From the NCBI RefSeq assembly GCF_000621585.1, contig NZ_KK211310.1, forward strand, positions 30,019 to 94,018: a DNA stretch of 64,000 bases, given 5' to 3'. Below are positions 7,681 through 16,043 of the stretch, piece after piece; positions within the stretch are counted from its first letter, which is position 1; each line of letters opens with the position of its first letter. This stretch comes from [Eubacterium] cellulosolvens LD2006. GTDB taxonomy: Bacteria > Bacillota > Clostridia > Lachnospirales > Lachnospiraceae. Under the pieces are notes generated by a model. It searched no databases. It was not told the origin of the DNA and was given only the letters and a program-made list of their open reading frames with translations. The translations under genes were made by a program, and so were the position numbers.

Positions 7681-9306
7681 ATGCAAACCCCATTACGTTT
7701 ACAGCCCGATTATACGGCATATCGAGGTTTTTATCAAATTAAACTTCCGTTGGAAATGGAACGCATGATCCCAGCTGATGATCCGGTTCGCCTTCTGAGT
7801 GCATTTGTGGAGGGGATGGATCTTTCGGAACTGTATAAAACCTATGACAGGATCCGAAAAAATCAGGCGACTCCGCGTCAGATGCTCAAGATCATGCTCT
7901 ATGCTTCCATGAATCGCTTGTTTTCCAGCCGTGACATTGAAACCGCCTGCAAGAGGGATATCAACTTTATGTTTCTTCTCGAAGGAATGCCGGCGCCGGA
8001 TCATTCTACGATTGCGAGATTCATTTCCATTCACCTGTCTGCATGTTCCAAAGAAATCCTTTCGAATGTGACTTCTATTCTCCATGATCTCGGAGAAATC
8101 TCTGGAAAGACGATATTTATCGATGGAACAAAAATAGAATCCTGCGCAAACAAATATACGTTTGTATGGAAAAAATCTGTCACTAGACACCAGGCTCGCC
8201 TGTTTGAAAAGATCGTATCTTTCATCGAAGAATGCGAAACTTTGTATGGAATCAAAGTTGTTCACAATGACAAAGCGACGCTACATACTATGAAGCGGTT
8301 ACGCAAAAAGCTTTATCGGATCAAGGAAGAAGAACAAATCACCTTCGTTTATGGAATCGGTCATCGGAAAACTCAGCTGCAGAAATCTATCGAAATGCTG
8401 GAAGGATATATTAACAAGCTGAAAGAATACACAAAACACTTGCACATTTGCGGAAAGAGAAATAGTTATTCCAAGACTGATCCGGATACAACCTTCATGC
8501 GTTTAAAAGAGGATGCCATGTTAAACGGGCAGTTAAAGCCGGCCTATAATCTTCAGCATGGAGTTGATGCGCAATACATCACATGGCTTGATCTGAGTTG
8601 TCATCCGACAGATACACTGACACTTGTTCCGTTTTTGAAAGACATGGAGAATCACCTTCCATTCCAATACAAGGAGATCGTTGCAGATGCCGGATATGAA
8701 AGTGAAGAAGCTTATGTTTTTCTGGAACAGAATGGACAGATATCATACCTGAAACCACAGAATTATGAAATATCAAAAACGCGTAAATACCGCCAGGATA
8801 TTAGCCGTAGAGAAAACATGACATATGATCCTGATCACGATGAATATTCGTGTGTAAATGGAAGGAAACTCAAGGCGATCTATGACAGACACAGCAAGAA
8901 CCGAAATGGTTATGTCAGTACAGTCACTGTATACGAATGTGAAAGTTGTCAAGGTTGTCCGTATAAAGAAAAATGTATTCACGGAAACAACTGTAAGACT
9001 CCAATGGAGGAGCGGAACAAGCGTCTGAATGTTTCGAAGGTGATGAAACAAAAGAGGCAGGAAACACTGGATAGGATTACAACGGAGTACGGGGCGCAGC
9101 TTCGAATGAACCGGAGCATTCAAGTCGAAGGAAGCTTTGCTGTCATAAAAGAGGACATGAATTTCCGTCGATATCTTTATCGCGGAAGAAAGAATGTACT
9201 AGCGCAGAGTGTACTTCTGGCCATTGCTTATGACATCAATAAGCTTCATTTCAAGATCCAGAGAGGTCGGACAGGACAGTTCCTGACCGAGCTGAAAGTG
9301 TCATAA
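7681..9306 (+). CDS. IS1182-family transposase, intact
   Basis: The 541-residue DDE transposase has an N-terminal DUF772-like region (YRGFYQIKLPLEMERMIPAD) that includes the DHSTIARFI helix. The catalytic core shows Asp in IFIDGTKIES, Asp in IVADAGYESEE and Glu in QVEGSFAVIKED. Between the second Asp and the Glu is a zinc-finger-like CESCQGCPYKEKC cluster, as in the IS1182 group. Length is normal for the family and there is no frameshift, so the element may still be active. The ATG at 7681 has no evident ribosome binding site, consistent with weak expression. Confidence 0.93.
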   Translation: MQTPLRLQPDYTAYRGFYQIKLPLEMERMIPADDPVRLLSAFVEGMDLSELYKTYDRIRKNQATPRQMLKIMLYASMNRLFSSRDIETACKRDINFMFLLEGMPAPDHSTIARFISIHLSACSKEILSNVTSILHDLGEISGKTIFIDGTKIESCANKYTFVWKKSVTRHQARLFEKIVSFIEECETLYGIKVVHNDKATLHTMKRLRKKLYRIKEEEQITFVYGIGHRKTQLQKSIEMLEGYINKLKEYTKHLHICGKRNSYSKTDPDTTFMRLKEDAMLNGQLKPAYNLQHGVDAQYITWLDLSCHPTDTLTLVPFLKDMENHLPFQYKEIVADAGYESEEAYVFLEQNGQISYLKPQNYEISKTRKYRQDISRRENMTYDPDHDEYSCVNGRKLKAIYDRHSKNRNGYVSTVTVYECESCQGCPYKEKCIHGNNCKTPMEERNKRLNVSKVMKQKRQETLDRITTEYGAQLRMNRSIQVEGSFAVIKEDMNFRRYLYRGRKNVLAQSVLLAIAYDINKLHFKIQRGRTGQFLTELKVS

Positions 9307-9416
9307 ATTTAGACAAGTTAAAACCATCATTTGCGGAGGTTACTCATTTGGTGAGTGGCTTAGTTGAAGAGCCGCCAAATTTAAAAATGCACTAGAAAAC
9401 ATGTTTGGAAAAGAGA

Positions 9417-9443
9417 AAATCCGGCCACGACGGCCGGATTTTT
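9417..9443 (+). terminator. Terminator of the transposase gene
   Basis: AAATCCGGCC-ACGAC-GGCCGGATTT followed by TTTCC, within the right end of the insertion sequence. It mirrors the AAATCCGG hairpin at the left end. Confidence 0.8.
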
Positions 9444-9453
9444 CCGATTAGAA

Positions 9454-9487
9454 GGGGGCTGCCGCAACTATCTATTGCGACACCCCC
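9454..9487. repeat. Right terminal inverted repeat of the insertion sequence
   Basis: GGGGGCTGCCGCAA...TTGCGACACCCCC folds on itself and corresponds to the left terminal unit. It is the first hairpin met by transcripts leaving etfA on the minus strand, so it may act as the terminator of the butyrate operon, although only a short T stretch follows. Confidence 0.7.
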
Positions 9488-9552
9488 ACATATTACGCGT
9501 TTGGACTCAATATAGATTTGTATACGTCAGATCAATTCTGCGCGAAACAGAA

Positions 9553-10599
9553 TCAGTCTTTGTTCTGCTGTGCAGCCAGGATGTCTGCTGTCAGCTTCGG
9601 AACGATCTTGTTGAGATCGCCTACGATACCGATATCAGCTACATCGAAGATCGGAGCTGTCTCATCTTTGTTGATTGCGATGATGAGGTCAGAATCCTCC
9701 ATACCGGCTGTGTGCTGGATGGCTCCGGAGATACCGATTGCGAAGTAGATCTGCGGACGAACAGTCTTACCTGTCTGACCAACCTGAAGATCCTTCGGAA
9801 GCCAGCCGTTATCTACTACGGCACGGGAACAGGAAACCTCACCGCCGATTGCTTTTGCAAGGTCTTTGAGGATCTCGAAGTTCTCAGGAGAACCAACTCC
9901 ACGACCACCGGAAACAAGGATTTTTGCCTTCTGGATATCAACAGTCTCGGAAACTTTCTTAACTACTTCCTCGATAGTGACATACTTGTTGTTCGGTGTG
10001 AAGCCAGGGTTGTACTCAACAACCTCAGCCTTAGCGCCCTTGATCGGCTTAATCTTCTGCATAACGCCGGGACGTACTGTAGACATCTGCGGTCTGTTAT
10101 CCGGACAAGCGATGGTAGCGATTGTGTTTCCACCGAATGCAGGACGAGTCATAAGAAGCTGGTTGTGCTTCTGCTCTACGCCCTCTCTGGGCTGGATCGG
10201 GAAATCACCGATCTCAAGACTTGTACAGTCAGCTGTAAGACCTGTCTTAACACGGGCAGATACTGTAGGTCCGAGGTCACGGCCGATGGCTGTAGCGCCT
10301 ACAAGCATGATGTCCGGTTTGTACTCGTTGATAACGGAGGAAAGTGCATGAGCGTAAGGCTCTGTGCGGTACTCTTTCAGCTCCGGATCGTCAACTACGA
10401 TAACTCTGTCAGCGCCGTACTCAGCAAGCTGGTCAGCCAGATCTTTTACCTGGTATCCGATCAGGACTGCTGTAACCTGTGTGTTAAGAGGTGCTGCGAG
10501 ATCTTTTGCCTTGCCGAGAAGCTCGAAGGCAATGTTGTCAATGTGGTTATCTACCTGCTGTGCAAAGATAAATACACCTTTGTATTCTTCTAAACTCAT
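9553..10599 (-). CDS. etfA: Electron transfer flavoprotein alpha subunit
   Basis: EtfA pairs with EtfB to carry electrons to butyryl-CoA dehydrogenase; in clostridial butyrate formation the complex bifurcates NADH electrons to crotonyl-CoA and ferredoxin. The C-terminal FAD domain is clear (VSGGRGVGSPENF, SRAVVDNGWLPKDLQVGQTG, GISGAIQH). Length is normal at 348 aa. I place the start at the ATG beginning MSLEEYKG, because AAGGCGG stands 7 nt before it; an earlier ATG overlapping the etfB stop by 1 nt lacks such a site. Last gene of the operon; the insertion-sequence end lies just beyond. Confidence 0.96.
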   Translation of the reverse strand: MSLEEYKGVFIFAQQVDNHIDNIAFELLGKAKDLAAPLNTQVTAVLIGYQVKDLADQLAEYGADRVIVVDDPELKEYRTEPYAHALSSVINEYKPDIMLVGATAIGRDLGPTVSARVKTGLTADCTSLEIGDFPIQPREGVEQKHNQLLMTRPAFGGNTIATIACPDNRPQMSTVRPGVMQKIKPIKGAKAEVVEYNPGFTPNNKYVTIEEVVKKVSETVDIQKAKILVSGGRGVGSPENFEILKDLAKAIGGEVSCSRAVVDNGWLPKDLQVGQTGKTVRPQIYFAIGISGAIQHTAGMEDSDLIIAINKDETAPIFDVADIGIVGDLNKIVPKLTADILAAQQNKD

Positions 10600-10616
10600 T
10601 CTATTCACCGCCTTCA

Positions 10617-11408
10617 TTAAATGTAATGTTTCTCAACTAATGCGTCGCAGATTGTCTTTGCGCCTGCATCCGGGTCAAGATCTTTGTAGATTGTTCCGGC
10701 ACCTTTACGAACTTTGTCAGATGCTTTTGCGATCTTTGTCGGAGAACCGTTAAGACCCATATCCTCATCTTTCAGAGTGTCGAGGTCATCGCGTCCCCAT
10801 ACAGTGATCTCAGCATCACAAGCGTCCCAGATTCCCTTCGGAGTCATGTAACGAGGTGTGTTCAGCTCGGAAAGAGCGGTAACCAGGCAGGGAAGCTGTG
10901 CTTTCAGTACGTGATAACGATCATCATACTGACGCTGTACAGTGATTGTCTTTGCTGCCTCATCTACTTTGATATCCTGTGCATAGGAGATAACCGGAAG
11001 GCCGAGGTGCTCTGCAATCTGCGGTCCAACCTGTGCAGTATCTCCATCGATCGCCTGACGTCCTGTGATTACAAGATCATAGTCAAGTTTTCTGATTCCG
11101 GCTGCGATTGTAGAAGATGTAGCCCATGTATCAGCTCCACCGAGTTTTCTGTCTGTCATAAGGATTGCTTTGTCAGCACCCATAGCGAGAGCCTCACGAA
11201 GAACTGCGTCAGCCTTCGGAAGTCCCATGGTCATAACGGTAACCTCTGCACCATACTGATCTTTCAGTCTCAGTGCAGCCTCAAGTCCGGCTTTGTCATC
11301 CGGGTTCATGATAGCAAGCATTGCTGCACGATCCAGGGTACCATCCGGTTTAAATTTAACACCGCCAGCTGTATCCGGAACCTGTTTGATACAAACAATA
11401 ATCTTCAC
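10617..11408 (-). CDS. etfB: Electron transfer flavoprotein beta subunit
   Basis: The 263-residue EtfB begins KIIVCIKQVPDTAGG and carries the nucleotide-binding ITGRQAIDGDTAQVGPQIAEHLGLP stretch typical of the family. Translation starts at GTG behind GGAGGAATTTACC. It lies 15 nt after bcd and 17 nt before the preferred etfA start. In bifurcating clostridial ETFs this subunit contributes the site for the NADH-oxidising flavin. Gene order bcd-etfB-etfA is the usual one for the butyryl-CoA dehydrogenase/ETF complex. Confidence 0.96.
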   Translation of the reverse strand: MKIIVCIKQVPDTAGGVKFKPDGTLDRAAMLAIMNPDDKAGLEAALRLKDQYGAEVTVMTMGLPKADAVLREALAMGADKAILMTDRKLGGADTWATSSTIAAGIRKLDYDLVITGRQAIDGDTAQVGPQIAEHLGLPVISYAQDIKVDEAAKTITVQRQYDDRYHVLKAQLPCLVTALSELNTPRYMTPKGIWDACDAEITVWGRDDLDTLKDEDMGLNGSPTKIAKASDKVRKGAGTIYKDLDPDAGAKTICDALVEKHYI

Positions 11409-11423
11409 GGTAAATTCCTCCTG

Positions 11424-12596
11424 TTATTTCAGTAAGTTAGCAGAGATGACCATACGCATAACCTCAGCGGTACCCTCATAGATCTCTGTGATCTTGGCAT
11501 CGCGCATCATACGCTCAACGTCATACTCTCTGATGTATCCATATCCACCGAAGAGCTGTACGCACTTTGTCGTAACGTCCATAGCTGTCTCAGCAGCGTA
11601 AAGCTTAGCCTCTGCAGCCTCAAGACCGTATGTGGAAGCCGGTGCGAATCCAACAGCATCCTTTGCACAGGCAGCTTTGTATACCATGAGCTGAGCTGCA
11701 TCAACATGAGCTTTCATGTTTGCGAGCTGGAACTGTGTATTCTGGAATGCGGAGATGGAACGTCCGAACTGTTTTCTCTCCTTTGTGTATGCAACAGTGA
11801 GCTCAAGAGCTCCCTCTGCGATACCAAGAGCCTGAGTAGCGATTCCGATACGTCCGCCATCCAGAGTATGCATAGCGATTCCGAAACCTTTACCCTTAGC
11901 GCCGAGGATGTTCTCCTTCGGGATACGGCAATCCTGGAAGATCAGCTCGTATGTGGAGGATCCGCGGATACCCATCTTCTTCTCTTTTGCTCCGAAAGTG
12001 AATCCGGGTGTGTTCTTCTCTACGATGAATGCAGAGATCTCTTTGAACTTTTTGCCTCTCTTCTCAACGATACCGGTTACAGCGATGATGATGTAAACAT
12101 CAGCAACTTTACCGTTTGTGATGAAGCACTTGGATCCGTTCAGAACCCACTCGTTTGTGTTCTCATCAAGAACAGCCTTTGTCTGCTGACCCTGAGCATC
12201 TGTACCAGCGCCCGGCTCTGTCAGACCGAAAGCACCCAGCCACTCACCTTTTGCGAGTTTCGGGATGTATTTCTGTTTCTGCTCTTCTGTACCGAATGTC
12301 ATGATCGGGTCGATACAAAGGGAAGTGTGTGCGGAAAGTGCAACAGCTGTTGTACCGCAAACCTTTGCGATCTCCTCCATGCAGAGTACATATGTAAGCT
12401 CGTCGCAGCCCTGTCCGCCGTACTCAACCGGTACAGTGATACCCATGAAGCCGTTCTTAGCGAGTTTGTCGATTGTCTCCTGCGGGAATCTCTCTTCCTC
12501 ATCAATTTCCTGAGCAAGAGGTTTCACTTCAGTCTGAGCGAAGTCTCTGAAAAGAGATCTTGCCATTTCATGTTTTTTGCTTAACGTGAAATCCAT
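11424..12596 (-). CDS. bcd: Butyryl-CoA dehydrogenase
   Basis: This 390-residue acyl-CoA dehydrogenase reduces crotonyl-CoA to butyryl-CoA as part of the Bcd-EtfAB complex. The three acyl-CoA dehydrogenase domains are in order: the helical N-terminus (FTLSKKHEMARSLFRDFA), the beta domain with FGLTEPGAGTD, and the C-terminal helical domain with RKQFGRSISAFQNTQF. The catalytic Glu sits in IYEGTAEVMRMV near the end. GGAGG lies 9 nt before the ATG. It is the fourth gene of the thl-crt-hbd-bcd-etfBA run. Confidence 0.96.
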   Translation of the reverse strand: MDFTLSKKHEMARSLFRDFAQTEVKPLAQEIDEEERFPQETIDKLAKNGFMGITVPVEYGGQGCDELTYVLCMEEIAKVCGTTAVALSAHTSLCIDPIMTFGTEEQKQKYIPKLAKGEWLGAFGLTEPGAGTDAQGQQTKAVLDENTNEWVLNGSKCFITNGKVADVYIIIAVTGIVEKRGKKFKEISAFIVEKNTPGFTFGAKEKKMGIRGSSTYELIFQDCRIPKENILGAKGKGFGIAMHTLDGGRIGIATQALGIAEGALELTVAYTKERKQFGRSISAFQNTQFQLANMKAHVDAAQLMVYKAACAKDAVGFAPASTYGLEAAEAKLYAAETAMDVTTKCVQLFGGYGYIREYDVERMMRDAKITEIYEGTAEVMRMVISANLLK

Positions 12597-12643
12597 GTTT
12601 AAACCTCCATAATGGTTATTGCGGGCATGACGCCCGCATGATT

Positions 12644-13519
12644 TTACTGCTTGTCTGTCGGAACTTTCTTGCCGTCAGCGTAGTTGTAGAAACCAATTCC
12701 TGTCTTGCATCCAAGTCTCTTACCACGAACCATCTTACGAAGGAGCGGGCATGCACGGTATTTGGAATCGCCTGTCTCAGCATAGATAACATCCATGATT
12801 GCAAGTACGATATCAAGACCGATGAAGTCACCGAGCTCAAGCGGTCCCATCGGATGGTTGCATCCGAGTTTCATAGCGTTGTCGATACCCTCGATATCGG
12901 AAACGCCTGCTGCGTATACGCAGATACCCTCGTTGATCATCGGAACAAGGATACGGTTTACAACGAAACCTGCTGCCTCGTTAACCTGTACCGGAGTTTT
13001 TCCGAGTGCTACGGAGATCTCTTTAACTTTGTCAACAACCTCAACCGGTGTGTTGATTCCTGCGATAACCTCAACCAGCTTCATAACCGGAGCCGGGTTG
13101 AAGAAGTGCATACCGATAACCGGTTTGGAAAGACCGGAGCCGATCTCTGTGATAGACAGAGAAGATGTATTGGAAGCAAAGATGCAGTCAGGGTTCTTTA
13201 CGATGTTGTCCTGAAGCTCTTTGAAGCAGTTCTTTTTGATTTCCATGTTCTCAAGAGCAGCCTCTACGATGAGGTCAGCATCTACACAGATTGTGTTGAG
13301 ACCTGTTTTGATTTTGTTTGTGATGGCATCTGCAGCAGCCTGCTCCATTTTGCCCTTTGCTACTCTCTTGTCGAGACCTTTTTTGATCTTGTTGAAGCCG
13401 CCCTCGGCGAACTCCTCTTTGATATCGCAGAGATAAACTGTCTCTACTTCTGCACACTGTGCGAATGCCTGAGCGATTCCGGATCCCATTGTACCGGCAC
13501 CAATAACTCCTACCTTCAT
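12644..13519 (-). CDS. hbd: 3-hydroxybutyryl-CoA dehydrogenase
   Basis: The enzyme reduces acetoacetyl-CoA to 3-hydroxybutyryl-CoA. At 291 aa it has the standard length, with an N-terminal Rossmann fold (GVIGAGTMGSGIAQAFA), the catalytic His in GMHFFNPAPVMKLVE, and the C-terminal dimerisation domain (NHPMGPLELGDFIGLD). CAGGAGG stands before the ATG. It is separated from crt by about 170 bp in which I find no gene, and is followed 47 bp later by bcd. Confidence 0.96.
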   Translation of the reverse strand: MKVGVIGAGTMGSGIAQAFAQCAEVETVYLCDIKEEFAEGGFNKIKKGLDKRVAKGKMEQAAADAITNKIKTGLNTICVDADLIVEAALENMEIKKNCFKELQDNIVKNPDCIFASNTSSLSITEIGSGLSKPVIGMHFFNPAPVMKLVEVIAGINTPVEVVDKVKEISVALGKTPVQVNEAAGFVVNRILVPMINEGICVYAAGVSDIEGIDNAMKLGCNHPMGPLELGDFIGLDIVLAIMDVIYAETGDSKYRACPLLRKMVRGKRLGCKTGIGFYNYADGKKVPTDKQ

Positions 13520-13691
13520 TTTGATTCCTCCTGTTTTTTATTCTGGAAAAATGTGTTTGCTAAATTTGTTGTTACAGCGACAAATCAGTTCCCGGATAAA
13601 ACCAAAGCACCGGCCAACCCGGATGACATCCTGTCACCGAACACGAACAGTGTCCGACACCCGTATGCATATGCCAGACACTTGTAAGCTA

Positions 13692-14486
13692 TTACTTATT
13701 CTGGAATGCTACATGCTTAACTTTCTTAGGATCATCTTTTTTACGAAGGAAGTTAGCCATTCCCTCTGTCTGATCGTAAGACTCAAAGCAGGAGCCGAAG
13801 AGCTTCTCCTCAGTGACGATTGCATCGTCCATTCCCTGCTCAAGACCCTCGTTGATGGCCTTTTTGCAGGCTCTTACAGCGATCGGAGCATTGCCTGCGA
13901 TTACAGAAGCAAGCTTCTTTGCTGTAGGAAGAAGTTCCTCAAGTGTTGTAACCTGATTTACGAGGCCGATTCTGTAAGCCTCCTCAGCGTTGATGTTTCT
14001 AGCTGTGTAGATGAGCTGCTTTGCCATTCCCGGTCCGATGAGACGGGCAAGTCTCTGTGTACCGCCGAATCCCGGTGTGATACCGAGACCAACCTCCGGC
14101 TGACCGAAGATTGCGTTGTCGGAACAGATACGGAAATCACAGCTCATGGAGATCTCACATCCGCCGCCCAGTGCGAAGCCGTTGATTGCTGCGATTACCG
14201 GGATCGGAAGAGTCTCGAGTTTGCGGAAAATATCATTTCCTTTTTTGCCGAAGGCCTCAGCCTCAGCTTTTGTAAGTGTGCTCATCTGACCGATGTCAGC
14301 GCCGGCAACGAAGGACTTCTCGCCTGCGCCTGTGAGAATCAGACAGCGTACAGCGTCGAGGTCAATGCCGTCGATCACTTTCTCAAGATCATCCAGTACT
14401 TCACTGTTCAGAGCATTGAGTGCTTTCGGACGATCGATAGTTGCGATTGCAACTGCACCCTCTACTTCATATGTAACAAATGCCAT
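13692..14486 (-). CDS. crt: 3-hydroxybutyryl-CoA dehydratase (crotonase)
   Basis: The 264-residue enoyl-CoA hydratase/isomerase-fold protein dehydrates 3-hydroxybutyryl-CoA to crotonyl-CoA. The oxyanion-hole segments are visible (SFVAGADIGQM and GFALGGGCEISMSCD), with the conserved stretch PEVGLGITPGFGGTQRLARLIG after them. AAAGGAAA precedes the ATG. It lies between thl and hbd in the butyrate operon; a GC-rich hairpin occupies the thl-crt gap. Confidence 0.95.
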   Translation of the reverse strand: MAFVTYEVEGAVAIATIDRPKALNALNSEVLDDLEKVIDGIDLDAVRCLILTGAGEKSFVAGADIGQMSTLTKAEAEAFGKKGNDIFRKLETLPIPVIAAINGFALGGGCEISMSCDFRICSDNAIFGQPEVGLGITPGFGGTQRLARLIGPGMAKQLIYTARNINAEEAYRIGLVNQVTTLEELLPTAKKLASVIAGNAPIAVRACKKAINEGLEQGMDDAIVTEEKLFGSCFESYDQTEGMANFLRKKDDPKKVKHVAFQNK

Positions 14487-14531
14487 GATCTTAGTTTCCT
14501 TTCATGAGATCCTTTAGATCTTTATTTGGTA

Positions 14532-14570
14532 CCGCGCAGGTTCCGGACTGTGAATGCCGGATCTGCGCGG
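14532..14570 (-). promoter_or_regulatory. Intercistronic hairpin between thl and crt
   Basis: CCGCGCAG...CCGG-N10-CCGG...CTGCGCGG forms a strong stem inside the operon but has no following T-run, so it is unlikely to be a full terminator. It may protect or set the level of the thl mRNA relative to the downstream genes. Confidence 0.6.
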
Positions 14571-14620
14571 AATGAATTGCGTCTACATTACAATTCGCTT
14601 CTGAATATAGAGTTCAGAAA

Positions 14621-15811
14621 TCAATCCTCGTAACGAAGTACAGATGTTGCAGCACCCATACCACCACCGATACAAAGTGTAGCAAGACCTCTGTTTGCGT
14701 TTCTTCTGTTCATCTCGTAGATCAGAGATACGAGGATACGGCAGCCGGAGCATCCTACCGGATGTCCAAGAGCGATTGCGCCACCGTTTACGTTCAGCTT
14801 AGCCGGATCAAAGTTAAGATCCTTACCAACTGCGAGAGACTGTGCAGCGAAAGCCTCGTTTGCCTCGTAGAGATCGAAGTCATCGATTGTGAGGTTTGCT
14901 TTCTTCATAAGGTTGCGAGTAGCGGCGATCGGTCCTACACCCATGATGGACGGATCTACACCGCCGAGAGCGCCTGCCTCCCATACTGCAAGAGGTTTAA
15001 CACCGAGCTCTTTCGCTTTCTCCTCGGACATAACAATAACTGCTGCAGCACCGTCGTTGATACCGGAAGCGTTACCTGCTGTAACAATACCGTCTTTCTT
15101 GAAGCAGGGTTTCAGCTTGGAAAGACCTTCAGCTGTTGTTCCCTCACGAGGACCTTCGTCTGTATCTACTACAGTAACAGCGCCTTTGCGTCCTTTGATC
15201 TCTACCGGAACGATCTCATCTTTGAACTTGCCGTCAGCGATAGCCTTGCAAGCCTTCTGCTGGGATGCAGCTGCAAACTCATCGAGCTCCTCACGTGTGA
15301 GACCCCACTTCTCAGCAACGTTCTCAGCTGTGATTCCCATGTGGTAGTCATTGAATGCATCTGTAAGAGCATCTTTGATCATTGTATCCTGGATCTGAGC
15401 GTGTCCCATACGATATCCGTAACGAGCTTCCGGAATAACGTAAGGAGCTTTGGACATGGACTCCATACCTCCGGCAACAACGATATCATACTCTCCTGCC
15501 TCGATCATGTTTGCTGCCATGTTGACAGCTGCAAGACCGGATCCGCAGAGAATGTTCAGAGTCATAGCAGGTGTCTCTACCGGGATTCCTGCGTTTACAG
15601 CAGCCTGACGAGCTACGTTCTGGCCCTGTCCTGCCTGAAGTACGCAACCCATGTAAACCATATCTACTTTGTCAGCCGGAACGCCGGATCTCTTCAGAGC
15701 CTCTTTGATTACGATTGTACCGAGATCTGCTACCGGAACTGTAGAAAGAGCTCCACCCATTTTGCCGATCGCTGTACGACATGCGCCTGCAATTACGATT
15801 TTCTTTGCCAT
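14621..15811 (-). CDS. thl: Acetyl-CoA acetyltransferase (thiolase)
   Basis: Thiolase condenses two acetyl-CoA into acetoacetyl-CoA, the entry step to butyrate. The 396-residue protein has the nucleophilic Cys in [12 protein letters not shown] (near residue 88), the NEAFAAQ motif, and the C-terminal catalytic His and Cys in [23 protein letters not shown] precedes the ATG. It is the first gene after a strong promoter (15902-15930) and is followed by crt after 134 bp. Confidence 0.96.
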   Translation of the reverse strand: MAKKIVIAGACRTAIGKMGGALSTVPVADLGTIVIKEALKRSGVPADKVDMVYMGCVLQAGQGQNVARQAAVNAGIPVETPAMTLNILCGSGLAAVNMAANMIEAGEYDIVVAGGMESMSKAPYVIPEARYGYRMGHAQIQDTMIKDALTDAFNDYHMGITAENVAEKWGLTREELDEFAAASQQKACKAIADGKFKDEIVPVEIKGRKGAVTVVDTDEGPREGTTAEGLSKLKPCFKKDGIVTAGNASGINDGAAAVIVMSEEKAKELGVKPLAVWEAGALGGVDPSIMGVGPIAATRNLMKKANLTIDDFDLYEANEAFAAQSLAVGKDLNFDPAKLNVNGGAIALGHPVGCSGCRILVSLIYEMNRRNANRGLATLCIGGGMGAATSVLRYED

Positions 15812-15901
15812 TTTTTTCCTCCTTAAAATCCATGTGTTATTTATTTGATTTTGTGTTTCTTTGTGTTTGTGTTTCTTTGTGGATTTTTTAACACTGTGTT
15901 T

Positions 15902-15930
15902 ATCATACCCCTCAGGCTACGTTTTGTCAA
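15902..15930 (-). promoter_or_regulatory. Promoter of the thl-crt-hbd-bcd-etfBA operon
   Basis: On the minus strand, TTGACA (15925-15930), a 17-bp spacer and TATGAT (15902-15907). A second TTGACA sits 11 bp further upstream (15936-15941). The leader to the thl ATG is about 85 nt. Further upstream the sequence is AT-rich, with the near-palindrome ACAATTTAAAAATTGT and a lone TTGTTAA half-site resembling half of a Rex box. Confidence 0.85.
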
Positions 15931-16043
15931 ATAATTGTCAATCCCGCATCGCCAAATAATTAACAATATTACAATTTAAAAATTGTGGAAATTGACGGCA
16001 AAATTAACCGATTAGAGACAAAATTATTTGAAGAATATCATAA

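Larger units (their letters stand above)
7504..9487 (+). mobile_element. IS1182-type insertion sequence
   Basis: A single intact transposase gene is flanked by related terminal sequences: GGGGCTGTCGCACTA at the left and, read inward from the right, GGGGGTGTCGCAATA (13 of 15 match). Subterminal hairpins with AAATCCGG arms also occur at both ends (7597-7620 and 9417-9443). The left terminus is present twice in tandem, so the element proper may start at 7550. I see no clear target duplication. The right end lies 65 bp past the etfA stop codon, so insertion spared the butyrate operon. Element limits are inferred from the repeats. Confidence 0.8.

Noticed and set aside
13520..13691. Small gene or remnant in the hbd-crt gap
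   Set aside because: No frame has a start with a ribosome binding site and no similarity to the flanking genes was seen.
9475..15826. Long plus-strand ORFs opposite the butyrate genes (e.g. 9475-10593, 11706-12584, 12638-13687, 14762-15826)
   Set aside because: They are antisense shadows of strongly supported genes, Cys/Ser-rich, with no family motifs and no ribosome binding sites.
15955..15990. Rex (NADH-sensing) operator upstream of thl
   Set aside because: Only one TTGTTAA half-site is seen; the second half does not match, so I did not annotate it.
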